7,753 nt of DNA from positions 1 through 7,753 of the forward strand of contig JAUQPV010000115.1 in the NCBI GenBank assembly GCA_030550225.1. The letters are read 5' to 3'. Origin of the DNA: Acidobacteriota bacterium (GTDB lineage: Bacteria > Acidobacteriota > HRBIN11). Shown here piece by piece: positions 1 through 7,602 of this stretch. The position numbers were made by a program, and so were the translations under genes. Position 1 is the stretch's first letter, and each line of letters starts with the position of its first letter. The notes below the pieces were generated by a model. The model searched no databases, was not told the origin of the DNA, and was given only the letters and a program-made list of their open reading frames with translations.

Positions 1-2
1 TC

Positions 3-122
3 TTTGCCTGGCTGAAGGGCGGCTTCCGGCGTTTGGCCCTGCGTCATGAGCGCCTCCTGGCGACCTTCCGGGGTTTCGTGTACTTGGCTTGCTTCCTCAT
101 CACCTGGAGAGTTTTGAGATGA
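3..122 (+). CDS. IS5-like transposase, C-terminal fragment
   Basis: The reading frame is open from the window edge and ends at TGA 120-122, leaving 39 residues. It begins FAWLKGGFRRLALRHERL and continues with a short hydrophobic helix ending ITWRVLR. The pattern of F-A-W-L, then an F-R-R-L run, a tyrosine or histidine plus E-R, and a final hydrophobic helix is how many IS5-family DDE transposases end. The catalytic DDE residues lie outside the window, so whether the element is intact cannot be judged. It runs convergently towards the membrane-protein gene, whose stop is 31 bp away, so the right end of the insertion sequence should fall at about 123-153. No terminal inverted repeat can be defined without the left end; a 5-bp hairpin (GGCGT/ACGCC) sits at 127-138. 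The family assignment is by remembered motif only. Confidence 0.6.
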   Translation, partial: FAWLKGGFRRLALRHERLLATFRGFVYLACFLITWRVLR

Positions 123-153
123 GTTCGGCGTCTACGCCCTACAGTCCGCATGC

Positions 154-999
154 TTACCCAAAGAAACTGTTTCCCACGAGGCCCAGGAGGACTAAGCCGT
201 AGTAGAGGGCTTCCCGGAGGGTCCGGTGCTGGAGTTCGACGCGGGCCAGGGGCGAGACCTCACCGGCTTCCCATTGCCGAAGCCAGGCCCGTGTCCGCTC
301 GTAGGTCCGGTAGGTGTACAGCCACAGCAGGCCGACCAAGTACCAGAGAGCGGGTAGGCGGAAGAGATGGACCCCGACGACGGGCCCGGCAACCATCCCG
401 ACGGCCACGGCGAGCCGGACCGACTTCAGCCACGCCCGACCCTTCGGGTGTTCGGGATTTGCCCGAAAGAGCGCCTGCAAGCCGATGAACTGAAGGCCCA
501 GGAGGAAGACCGCCCAGGGAAGCGGTGAGGCCAGCCAGTAACGCCACTCTAAGTCCGTCCTGCCTCGGGGCATGTACCGGTACAGCCACGCCAGGGCGAG
601 CCACCCGGTGCAGTATAGGAATTCCCCCAGGGCCAGGAACACGGCCGGCCACCGGCCCGCCGCCGGGAAGACCGTCGGGACCTGAAACCACCGGAAGACG
701 ATCCCCATGCCGACCAAGATGACCGCCTGGACCAGCATAGTGACGGCCGGTCCCCGGGGCCACCGCCAGAAGAGGCCGGCGCTCAACACGGCCAGGACCA
801 CCGCGCCGGTCAGGAACTTAAAGGACCAGGCCCCCGGCTGGCGCTCGGCCCACTGGAAGCCTTCCATGAGTAAGAGGCCGATACCGACGGCCGTCCAGCC
901 GCCCAGGGCCAGGCCCGGATAGAACAGGCCGGCGACGACCAAAAACAGTGTCGGCCACACCCACAGGACAAATCGACTCAACCATACATAACGGTCCAT
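154..999 (-). CDS. Multi-pass membrane protein of unknown function
   Basis: A 281-residue protein that I do not recognise. It is strongly hydrophobic, with about eight or nine likely membrane segments (roughly residues 10-30, 33-49, 60-79, 85-104, 118-140, 155-178, 193-212, 215-231 and 263-280), and is rich in Trp, Leu and Tyr. The longest polar stretch, about residues 232-262, is Arg/Glu-rich and probably faces the cytoplasm. No catalytic motif, signal peptidase site or transporter signature stands out. It lies 105 bp downstream of ppdK on the same strand with no clear terminator between, so co-transcription is possible. The ATG at 999 has no good Shine-Dalgarno sequence, whereas a strong one (GAGGAG) serves an out-of-frame ATG at 1025. 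The true start may therefore differ, or initiation may be coupled to a short overlapping ORF. Its C-terminus is close to an insertion sequence but looks complete. Confidence 0.75.
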   Translation of the reverse strand: MDRYVWLSRFVLWVWPTLFLVVAGLFYPGLALGGWTAVGIGLLLMEGFQWAERQPGAWSFKFLTGAVVLAVLSAGLFWRWPRGPAVTMLVQAVILVGMGIVFRWFQVPTVFPAAGRWPAVFLALGEFLYCTGWLALAWLYRYMPRGRTDLEWRYWLASPLPWAVFLLGLQFIGLQALFRANPEHPKGRAWLKSVRLAVAVGMVAGPVVGVHLFRLPALWYLVGLLWLYTYRTYERTRAWLRQWEAGEVSPLARVELQHRTLREALYYGLVLLGLVGNSFFG

Positions 1000-1025
1000 C
1001 GAAGTAAACCGGGAAGGCGGGACAT
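978..1025 (-). CDS. Possible 15-codon leader ORF overlapping the membrane-protein start
   Basis: On the minus strand, GAGGAG (1037-1032) sits 6 nt before ATG 1025-1023, a better ribosome-binding site than that of the longer downstream gene. The peptide reads MSRLPGLLRWTVMYG and stops at TGA 980-978, overlapping the start of the membrane-protein gene in another frame (+26 nt). It may be a translational-coupling leader. Alternatively it could be the real N-terminus of the membrane protein cut off by a frameshift, or a chance arrangement. There is no support beyond start, spacing and ribosome site. Confidence 0.25.
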   Translation of the reverse strand: MSRLPGLLRWTVMYG

Positions 1026-1104
1026 GGCCGTCTCCTCTTCTCGTCCTACCTCCCTGCCGAATCGTGGCGAAGGGCGGATGGAGCCCTATCTGCTTATCTC
1101 CCTA

Positions 1105-3828
<2,724 letters not shown>

Positions 3829-3863
3829 GGCGCCCCCCTCGAAGGAACGATAAATTCCCTTCT

Positions 3864-3892
3864 ATATTAGCAGAGCCGTTCGGGAGGTGAAA
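3864..3892 (-). promoter_or_regulatory. Candidate ppdK promoter
   Basis: Minus strand: TAATAT (3869-3864) is a plausible -10 element about 35 nt before the ppdK ATG. A weak TTTCAC (3892-3887) lies 17 nt further upstream as the -35. The spacer contains CAGAGCCGTTCGG (3883-3871), which belongs to the dispersed repeat family, so a repeat fragment lies inside the putative promoter. The -35 is poor and the call is tentative. Confidence 0.35.
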
Positions 3893-3944
3893 AGTTGAGA
3901 AGCGGGGAGGAGGACAGTGGTCAAGGAATGACTGCTCCTTCAGA

Positions 3945-4036
3945 ACGCCGGGAGTCATCCCGGCGTCCCCCTGTCCTGGCGCCGCCGGTGACGGCGGCGT
4001 CCATCCCATCGGGACACCGGCAGTCATGCCGGTGTC
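3945..4036. repeat. Tandem array of three hairpins with GTCA/GTGA/GTCA loops
   Basis: Three perfect or near-perfect 22-nt palindromes sit at 3945-3966, 3979-4000 and 4014-4035, starting 34 and 35 bp apart. Hairpin 1 is ACGCCGGGA-GTCA-TCCCGGCGT, 9 bp. Hairpin 2 is CGCCGCCG-GTGA-CGGCGGCG, 8 bp plus a possible G-T pair. Hairpin 3 is ACACCGGCA-GTCA-TGCCGGTGT, 9 bp extendable to 10. Stems differ between units but each stays complementary, and the four-base loops are nearly identical. The spacers (12 and 13 nt) are pyrimidine-rich at the start. A decayed relative of unit 3 lies at 6978-6991 (GACACCGGCATGAC). The layout resembles REP-type palindromes that carry GTCAT/ATGAC words. Confidence 0.8.
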
Positions 4037-4038
4037 TA

Positions 4039-4129
4039 CCTTTCGTGAAAACCCGCGTGGATTCGGCTTTCCCGACCCTTCGGGGCGGACGATTTTTCAA
4101 GCCAAGGGCCGTTCGGCCGTCACGAAAGG
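4039..4129. repeat. Repeat copy A: 91-bp MITE-like element with 10-bp inverted ends
   Basis: The ends CCTTTCGTGA (4039-4048) and TCACGAAAGG (4120-4129) are perfect inverted repeats. The internal part 4042-4102 aligns without gaps to 6737-6797 (52 of 61 positions by hand). The best-conserved core, CCGACCCTTCGGGGCGG, folds as a six-pair stem with one bulged A and a TTCG tetraloop, identical in both copies. The right part contains the palindrome GGCCG-TT-CGGCC (4107-4118). No target-site duplication is obvious. The short length, inverted ends and lack of coding content fit a miniature transposable element, but mobility is inference. Confidence 0.65.
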
Positions 4130-4173
4130 CAAAGGGCAAAGAGTATGGACTCTATTGTTTTGTCCGTCTCAAA

Positions 4174-4233
4174 GTTTGTAGTAGCGCAATTTATTGCGCT
4201 TCTCATGCGGCGACGCGGCGCCGCACTACAAAC
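4174..4233. repeat. 60-nt element predicted to form a three-way junction
   Basis: The outer 9-bp stem is GTTTGTAGT (4174-4182) with ACTACAAAC (4225-4233). Inside are two hairpins. The first is AGCGCAAT-TT-ATTGCGCT (4183-4200). The second is GCGGCG-ACGCGG-CGCCGC (4207-4224), separated from the first by the 6-nt linker TCTCAT. All three helices abut with almost no unpaired bases. It lies 77 bp past the clpP stop. A T-run typical of an intrinsic terminator is absent on either strand, so I annotate it as a structured repeat rather than a terminator. The outer stem plus variable inner hairpins suggests fusion of two simple palindromic repeats sharing the same ends. Confidence 0.75.
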
Positions 4234-4309
4234 ATCAAATCAAAAATGGATGAAGCACTATGACCTTTGCTTTATCTATCGGCCGAACGGCCCATCGGCC
4301 CAATAACGT

Positions 4310-4927
4310 CTACTTGCGAGTCTCCCGCTGGTTGCCCCGTCGGGAGATGACCTCGTCGACGATGCCGTACTCCTTGGCCTGGGTCGCCGTCATGATGAAG
4401 TCCCGGTCGATGTCCTCCTCGATGCGCTCGGGTTTTTGACCCGTGTGCTGGGCCAGGATGTCGACGATCAACTTCTTGATTCGCAGAATCTCCCGGGCGT
4501 GGATCTCGATGTCCACGGCCTGGCCCTGGATGCCGCCCATCGGCTGATGGATGATGACCCGGGAATGGGGGAGCGAGTACCGCTTGCCCTTCGTACCCGC
4601 CGCCAGCAAGACGGCCGCCATACTGGCGGCCTGACCGACGCAGTAGGTCGTGATGTCCGGTCGGACAAACTGCATCGTGTCGTAGATAGCCAGGCCCGAC
4701 GTGATAGCCCCGCCCGGGGAGTTGATGTACAGGTGGATATCCTTCTCGGGGTCTTCGGCTTCCAAGAAGAGGATCTGGGCGACGATGAGGTTTGCCACGT
4801 TGTCGTCGATGGGCAGACCCAGGAAGATGATATTGTCCCGCAGGAGGCGGGAGTAAATGTCGTACGCCCGCTCGCCCCGTTGAGTTTGCTCGATGACGAT
4901 GGGAATCAACTGACCCTTCGGCTCCAT
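4310..4927 (-). CDS. clpP: ATP-dependent Clp protease proteolytic subunit
   Basis: ClpP is the serine peptidase that forms a double heptamer ring and degrades proteins unfolded by a Clp ATPase in the cytoplasm. With the ATG at 4927 the protein is 205 residues, the standard length. The catalytic triad is visible: Ser102 in VGQAASMAAVLLAAG, His127 in HSRVIIHQPMGG and Asp176 in DRDFIMTA. The Ser-His and His-Asp distances (25 and 49) equal those of E. coli ClpP. The family motif YINSPGG is also present. A GTG at 4933 would add two residues, but it overlaps the ribosome site GAGGTG (4936-4931), which is correctly spaced for the ATG at 4927, so I prefer the ATG. The gene follows tig by 121 bp on the same strand, the usual pairing. 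The clpX that often comes next is absent; the gap and ppdK follow instead. Confidence 0.98.
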   Translation of the reverse strand: MEPKGQLIPIVIEQTQRGERAYDIYSRLLRDNIIFLGLPIDDNVANLIVAQILFLEAEDPEKDIHLYINSPGGAITSGLAIYDTMQFVRPDITTYCVGQAASMAAVLLAAGTKGKRYSLPHSRVIIHQPMGGIQGQAVDIEIHAREILRIKKLIVDILAQHTGQKPERIEEDIDRDFIMTATQAKEYGIVDEVISRRGNQRETRK

Positions 4928-4980
4928 CTTCACCTCAAGGTTCGTGATGATGGAAGGGCGTGACGAAAGTGGCCCCTATC

Positions 4981-5045
4981 GGCTCATAGGCCATGACTCA
5001 TGGCCGTGAGCCATCCGCCATGAGCAATGTGGGCCATCCATGGCC
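4981..5045. repeat. Palindromic tig-clpP spacer
   Basis: A two-part hairpin covers 4981-5012. GGCTCA pairs with TGAGCC, and after a small internal loop GGCCATGA pairs with TCATGGCC around a single C. A second, smaller palindrome, GGCCAT-CC-ATGGCC, follows at 5032-5045, two bases from the tig stop codon. The strand between is built from variants of CATGAGC/CATGGCC. No T-run follows on the minus strand, so a classical terminator is not supported. In the tig-clpP transcript the hairpins could affect RNA stability or the relative expression of the two genes. Confidence 0.6.
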
Positions 5046-5048
5046 TCG

Positions 5049-6407
5049 TCACGCCGTCTCGCCCTCACGGAGTGCCCCCGAGACCCCCAATCGCTCCATC
5101 AGGACGTGGGTCGCCTTCCGAAAGAGGGCCTGCTGGAACACGTGGGCCTTCTCCGTCGGGTCGGCCTCTAAGTAAGCCCGAAGAGACTCGACCGTGCGGT
5201 TCTCCCGACGGGCGACCTCGGCCAAGTACTGGTCGAATTCCTCATCCCTCAAGGTCAGGCCCTCGGACCGAATGAAATGATGCAGGGCGACGACCCGGGC
5301 GACCCGTTGGTGGGCTGACGATAGGGCCTCGCCGACGATAGATTCCAGATGCGTGAGCCACAAGTGGAGTCGTTCGTAGGCCCGAATTTGCTTCCGGACG
5401 ATCCGCTCGACCTCCTCCCGGAGGAAGGAACGGACCAACCAGTCGGGCCAGGCCGGTGCCTCGGCGATCAGGGCATCCACGAGGACACCCTGAAGCCAGG
5501 CCTCCCGCTCCTCGGCGAGCCAGCCAGCCAGCCGCTCCCGCAGGGCCGCCCGCCACTCGTCGAGCGACTCGAAGCCTTCTTGTTCCAAGAGGTCCTCGAC
5601 GGGCGGGAGCTCCACGGTGTAAACGTTTTCGATATGGCCGGATAGGCGAACCCGACGCGTGCGGCTCGGTCGGTCCGGCGTCGGGGCAGACGTCTCCGAT
5701 TCCCATGGGAGGGTGATGTCCATCTCCCACATAAAAGGGTCGCCCGGACGCTTGCCCTCTAAGTGATACGTCACGGCCGGATGGAGGACCGGGCTCCCTA
5801 AGGTCACGACGACCTCCTCACCGTCCGGACTCGTATACGTCTGACCCGTGTCCACGTCTTCCATCTTCAACCCCAGGGTCACCGTATCCCCGGCTTGAAG
5901 GCTCCGGTCGGTCACGGGTTGAAGGATAGCCTGCTTCTCCCGCAGAGATTCAATTTCCTGGTCGATCCGGGACCGCTCCTCGGCCTGCCAGCGGGCTTCC
6001 CAATCCGCCGGCAGGGTCACCGCCGTCAGGGGCTTTAGGGAGACCGGGGGCCACAGGGTACCCCAGCACTGGAGCACGAGAGGCTGACCTTCGATAAAGG
6101 TATAATCCGTCAGGACGGGGTCTGTCACGACGTCCATCTGTTGGTCTTGAACGACCCGCCGGACGACTTCGGGAAACCAGTCGCGGAGACGCTCCTCCAG
6201 ACTCTTACGAAGGACCCGTCGGATAAGCTCGACAGGCGCCCGGCCGGGGCGATAGCCCGGCATGGGGACGATCCGGCGGAGCTCCCGAGCGTACTCGTTG
6301 AGCTTCGCATCGACCTCAGGCCAGGGCACGGTGATGAAGAGCTGAAAATGAAAGTCGTCTTGAACCTTCAGCTCGTGGGTATAAGGCGTCTGAACGGCTT
6401 CAACCAT
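5049..6407 (-). CDS. tig: Trigger factor, divergent
   Basis: This ribosome-docked chaperone binds nascent chains at the exit tunnel. With the ATG at 6407 it has 452 residues (E. coli 432). I chose that start because AAGGAGGAG (6424-6416) lies 8 nt upstream and the conserved N-terminal strand VQTPYTHELKV follows; an upstream in-frame ATG at 6470 lacks this support. Domain order is the ribosome-binding domain with signature GYRPGRAP (51-58, E. coli GFRKGKVP), an FKBP-type middle domain (about 160-265), and a helical C-terminal arm region (about 270-450). The middle domain is divergent: where active domains have a M/V-I-P-G-F segment, this one has VLHPAVTYHL, so prolyl isomerase activity is doubtful. 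The helical domain is Trp/Arg-rich. It is upstream of clpP on the same strand, with its own candidate promoter and a long leader. Confidence 0.93.
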   Translation of the reverse strand: MVEAVQTPYTHELKVQDDFHFQLFITVPWPEVDAKLNEYARELRRIVPMPGYRPGRAPVELIRRVLRKSLEERLRDWFPEVVRRVVQDQQMDVVTDPVLTDYTFIEGQPLVLQCWGTLWPPVSLKPLTAVTLPADWEARWQAEERSRIDQEIESLREKQAILQPVTDRSLQAGDTVTLGLKMEDVDTGQTYTSPDGEEVVVTLGSPVLHPAVTYHLEGKRPGDPFMWEMDITLPWESETSAPTPDRPSRTRRVRLSGHIENVYTVELPPVEDLLEQEGFESLDEWRAALRERLAGWLAEEREAWLQGVLVDALIAEAPAWPDWLVRSFLREEVERIVRKQIRAYERLHLWLTHLESIVGEALSSAHQRVARVVALHHFIRSEGLTLRDEEFDQYLAEVARRENRTVESLRAYLEADPTEKAHVFQQALFRKATHVLMERLGVSGALREGETA

Positions 6408-6606
6408 CGGGAACACTCCTCCTTCGGCACAGGTAGAGGCCTCCCTTCCCACAGGCAAGGACGCCTGCACTCCAAGGCCGGGGCCTGCGCCCTACCGGAA
6501 GTGAGACACCGAGACGTGAGCCCCAGCCCTCGGTACCGTCGCCCCTCTCGGGCTGGGGGCCTATACGTCCCAACCCGGCAGGCCGGGCCCCCTGACTGTC
6601 TTCCGT

Positions 6607-6634
6607 ATTTTAGACTCCTCGACACGCTGTGCAA
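6607..6634 (-). promoter_or_regulatory. Candidate tig promoter
   Basis: Minus strand: TTGCAC (6634-6629), a 16-nt spacer and TAAAAT (6612-6607, five of six to the sigma-70 consensus). Transcription would start near 6600 and give a leader of about 190 nt before the tig ATG. This leader is GC-rich and holds two inverted repeats: CCCGG/CCGGG at 6574-6587, and CCCCAGCCC (6521-6529) with GGGCTGGGG (6550-6558). It is the best-looking promoter in the window, judged by eye. Confidence 0.45.
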
Positions 6635-6650
6635 CCTTCCGATTTTCGGT

Positions 6651-6677
6651 TCTCGGTATTCGGTATTAGGTCTTCGG
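6651..6677 (+). repeat. Degenerate TTCGGTATT-type tract
   Basis: The word CGGTATT is repeated in tandem and ends ATTAGGT (6651-6671), followed by TCTTCGG. Its last 19 bases match the reverse complement of 7110-7128 at 16 of 19 positions. Spurious translations of such tracts give FGIR/SVFG-like strings. Confidence 0.55.
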
Positions 6678-6723
6678 CTCTGGGAACCGAAACGTCGAAC
6701 ACAATGCCTCTCTTTCCCTTTAG

Positions 6724-6822
6724 CAGGGCCGTTCGGTTCGTGAAAACCCGAATAGATTTAGCCTTTCCGACCCTTCGGGGCGGACAGTTTTTCAAGCATC
6801 GTGACGTCGTCACGTCGTGACG
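6724..6822 (+). repeat. Repeat copy B
   Basis: It begins CAGGGCCGTTCGGTTCGTGA (6724-6743) and continues with the part shared with copy A (6737-6797), including the TTCG-loop hairpin. It ends in TTTTTCAAG and three 7-mers in alternating orientation, CGTGACG-T-CGTCACG-T-CGTGACG (6800-6822). Its 20-bp left end matches copy C at 19 of 20 positions and its 35-bp right end matches C at 29 of 35. Confidence 0.7.
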
Positions 6823-6870
6823 GAGTTTAGAAAGAAGCCGTCGCCGGGGCGAATGGCCCGGGATCGGCCT

Positions 6871-6970
6871 CGTCACGTCGTCACGCCATCACGAAACTTG
6901 AAAAATCGTGCTTTCCGGGGGCAATGGAAAAGGTTGTTCCGACGCCATTCTCACGAACCGAACGGCTCTG
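6871..6970 (-). repeat. Repeat copy C, inverted relative to B
   Basis: On the minus strand it starts CAGAGCCGTTCGGTTCGTGA (6970-6951), has a 45-nt middle unlike that of B (44 nt), then TTTTTCAAG (6905-6897) and a run of GTGACG words to 6871. The diverged middle still has a stem, CTTTCC (6911-6916) with GGAAAG (6926-6931 read as GGAAAA), so folding may be kept while the sequence changes. With B it forms an imperfect inverted repeat around a 48-bp centre. Confidence 0.65.
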
Positions 6971-7006
6971 TCCATCGGACACCGGCATGACGGCTGACGG
7001 CCCAGG

Positions 7007-7035
7007 TTGCGTCGGCGGCCAAACCGGCATATTTT
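7007..7035 (+). promoter_or_regulatory. Candidate promoter for the Cys-rich gene
   Basis: TTGCGT (7007-7012), a 17-nt spacer and TATTTT (7030-7035) form a moderate sigma-70-like pair in an otherwise GC-rich stretch, about 125 nt before the TTG start. Confidence 0.35.
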
Positions 7036-7109
7036 TTAACGCAGCGGTTCGGCCCGTGTTGAATTGTCGGGTGTTGGGGTCTTAGTCCGGAATGGGACCG
7101 GGTTCTTTC

Positions 7110-7146
7110 ACCTAATGCCGAACACCGGATGCCCAATCCCGAATAT
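7110..7146 (-). repeat. Inverted relative of the TTCGGTATT tract
   Basis: Read on the minus strand it contains CGGTGTTCGGCATTAGGT (7127-7110), close to 6654-6671. It lies just upstream of the Cys-rich gene and includes the ATG at 7129, which argues against that ATG as the true start. Confidence 0.5.
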
Positions 7147-7158
7147 GGAGGCCTGCCC

Positions 7159-7602
7159 TTGCGAGGCCGGCGGATAGGGGTCAGTTTGTGGACGCTGGGA
7201 TGGCTGATGGGGATGGTCCCGGCCGTATGCGGGACCTCGCTGTGGGCATGCGGGCACCTCAAGGCGGAGGCGGCTTTGCATACCTGCTGTGAGACGGCCG
7301 CCGAAGGCTTCCGCCTCGACGCCTCGAGAACCCCTGCTGACCCTTCGCCCGTAGGGCACTGCCCTTCACCCGCGCCAGCGACCGCTGGCGGTGCCTGCTG
7401 GGAACCCCTGCCGGTCTCGTTGACCCCGTCCCTGGGAAAGTCTCCCGGCCTTTCGGACGCCCTCGACCGGGCCGGTATGGCTATCGGCGTGAACAGCCTC
7501 GAACCTCCGACGGACGCCTGTTCGTCGCACGGCGATAGCCTGCATCCGACCCAAGCGCCTTCGGTCCCCCTATACCGATTGGCCTGCCAACTCCGCTGTT
7601 AG
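7159..7602 (+). CDS. Small Cys-rich exported protein, function unknown
   Basis: With a TTG start at 7159 the product is 147 residues. GGAGG (7147-7151) sits 7 nt upstream of this TTG, and the N-terminus becomes MRGRRIGVSLWTLGWLMGMV: basic residues then a hydrophobic core, a convincing export signal or anchor. The in-frame ATG at 7129 lies in repeat-like sequence without a ribosome site. The remaining chain is Pro/Ala-rich with nine Cys and five His, including HTCC, GHC and a terminal CQLRC. LWAC near residue 31 is an imperfect lipobox. Small exported Cys/His proteins of this kind often precede copper or divalent-metal efflux genes (compare Xanthomonas CopL). That is an analogy, not a match. 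High G/C at third codon positions supports coding. Another exported protein seems to start 118 bp downstream. Exported metal-binding protein is the best guess, with low certainty. Confidence 0.5.
   Translation: MRGRRIGVSLWTLGWLMGMVPAVCGTSLWACGHLKAEAALHTCCETAAEGFRLDASRTPADPSPVGHCPSPAPATAGGACWEPLPVSLTPSLGKSPGLSDALDRAGMAIGVNSLEPPTDACSSHGDSLHPTQAPSVPLYRLACQLRC

Larger units (their letters stand above)
3829..4309. other. Repeat-filled gap between clpP and ppdK
   Basis: This 481-bp stretch contains no convincing gene; the open frames across it follow repeats, have no ribosome sites and match nothing I recognise. From left to right it holds the ppdK leader and candidate promoter, a repeat fragment (3871-3883), the hairpin array, copy A, a bland AT-richer part (4130-4173), the three-way element, and finally GGCCGAACGGCC (4281-4292). 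That last palindrome is the reverse complement of 4107-4118. Confidence 0.7.
6408..7158. other. Repeat-filled gap between tig and the Cys-rich gene
   Basis: This 751-bp stretch separates two divergently transcribed genes. I see no credible gene in it. From left to right it holds the tig leader and promoter, a degenerate TTCGGTATT tract (6651-6677), repeat copies B and C in inverted orientation (6724-6970), a decayed hairpin unit (6978-6991), a candidate plus-strand promoter (7007-7035) and an inverted relative of the first tract (7110-7146). Confidence 0.65.

Noticed and set aside
154..488. Alternative frames over the membrane-protein gene
   Set aside because: Arg/Pro/Gly-rich shadow frames without ribosome sites, typical of GC-rich DNA opposite a real gene.
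3945..4036. CRISPR array
   Set aside because: The period is regular, but stems differ between units and the spacers are only 12-13 nt. There is no identical repeat and no cas gene.
4174..4233. tRNA or small cloverleaf RNA
   Set aside because: Three helices are present, but there are no T-loop, anticodon or CCA-end features and the length is too short.
3895..4263. ORFs across the clpP-ppdK gap on both strands
   Set aside because: They run through the hairpin array and repeats, have no ribosome sites and share only repeat-derived peptide strings such as PPRRVGKA with the 6610-6876 frame.
4281..4292. Intrinsic terminator of clpP
   Set aside because: GGCCGAACGGCC forms a stem, but the minus strand continues GATAGATAAAGC without a T-run.
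6141..6743. Plus-strand ORF antisense to the start of tig
   Set aside because: It overlaps the conserved ribosome-binding domain of tig and ends in the TTCGGTATT tract; no coding signature of its own.
7373..7390. Perfect 8-bp inverted repeat CGCCAGCG-AC-CGCTGGCG as a further hairpin unit
   Set aside because: It lies inside the Cys-rich gene, lacks the GTSA loop and has no neighbours at 34-35 bp; GC-rich coding sequence can give this by chance.
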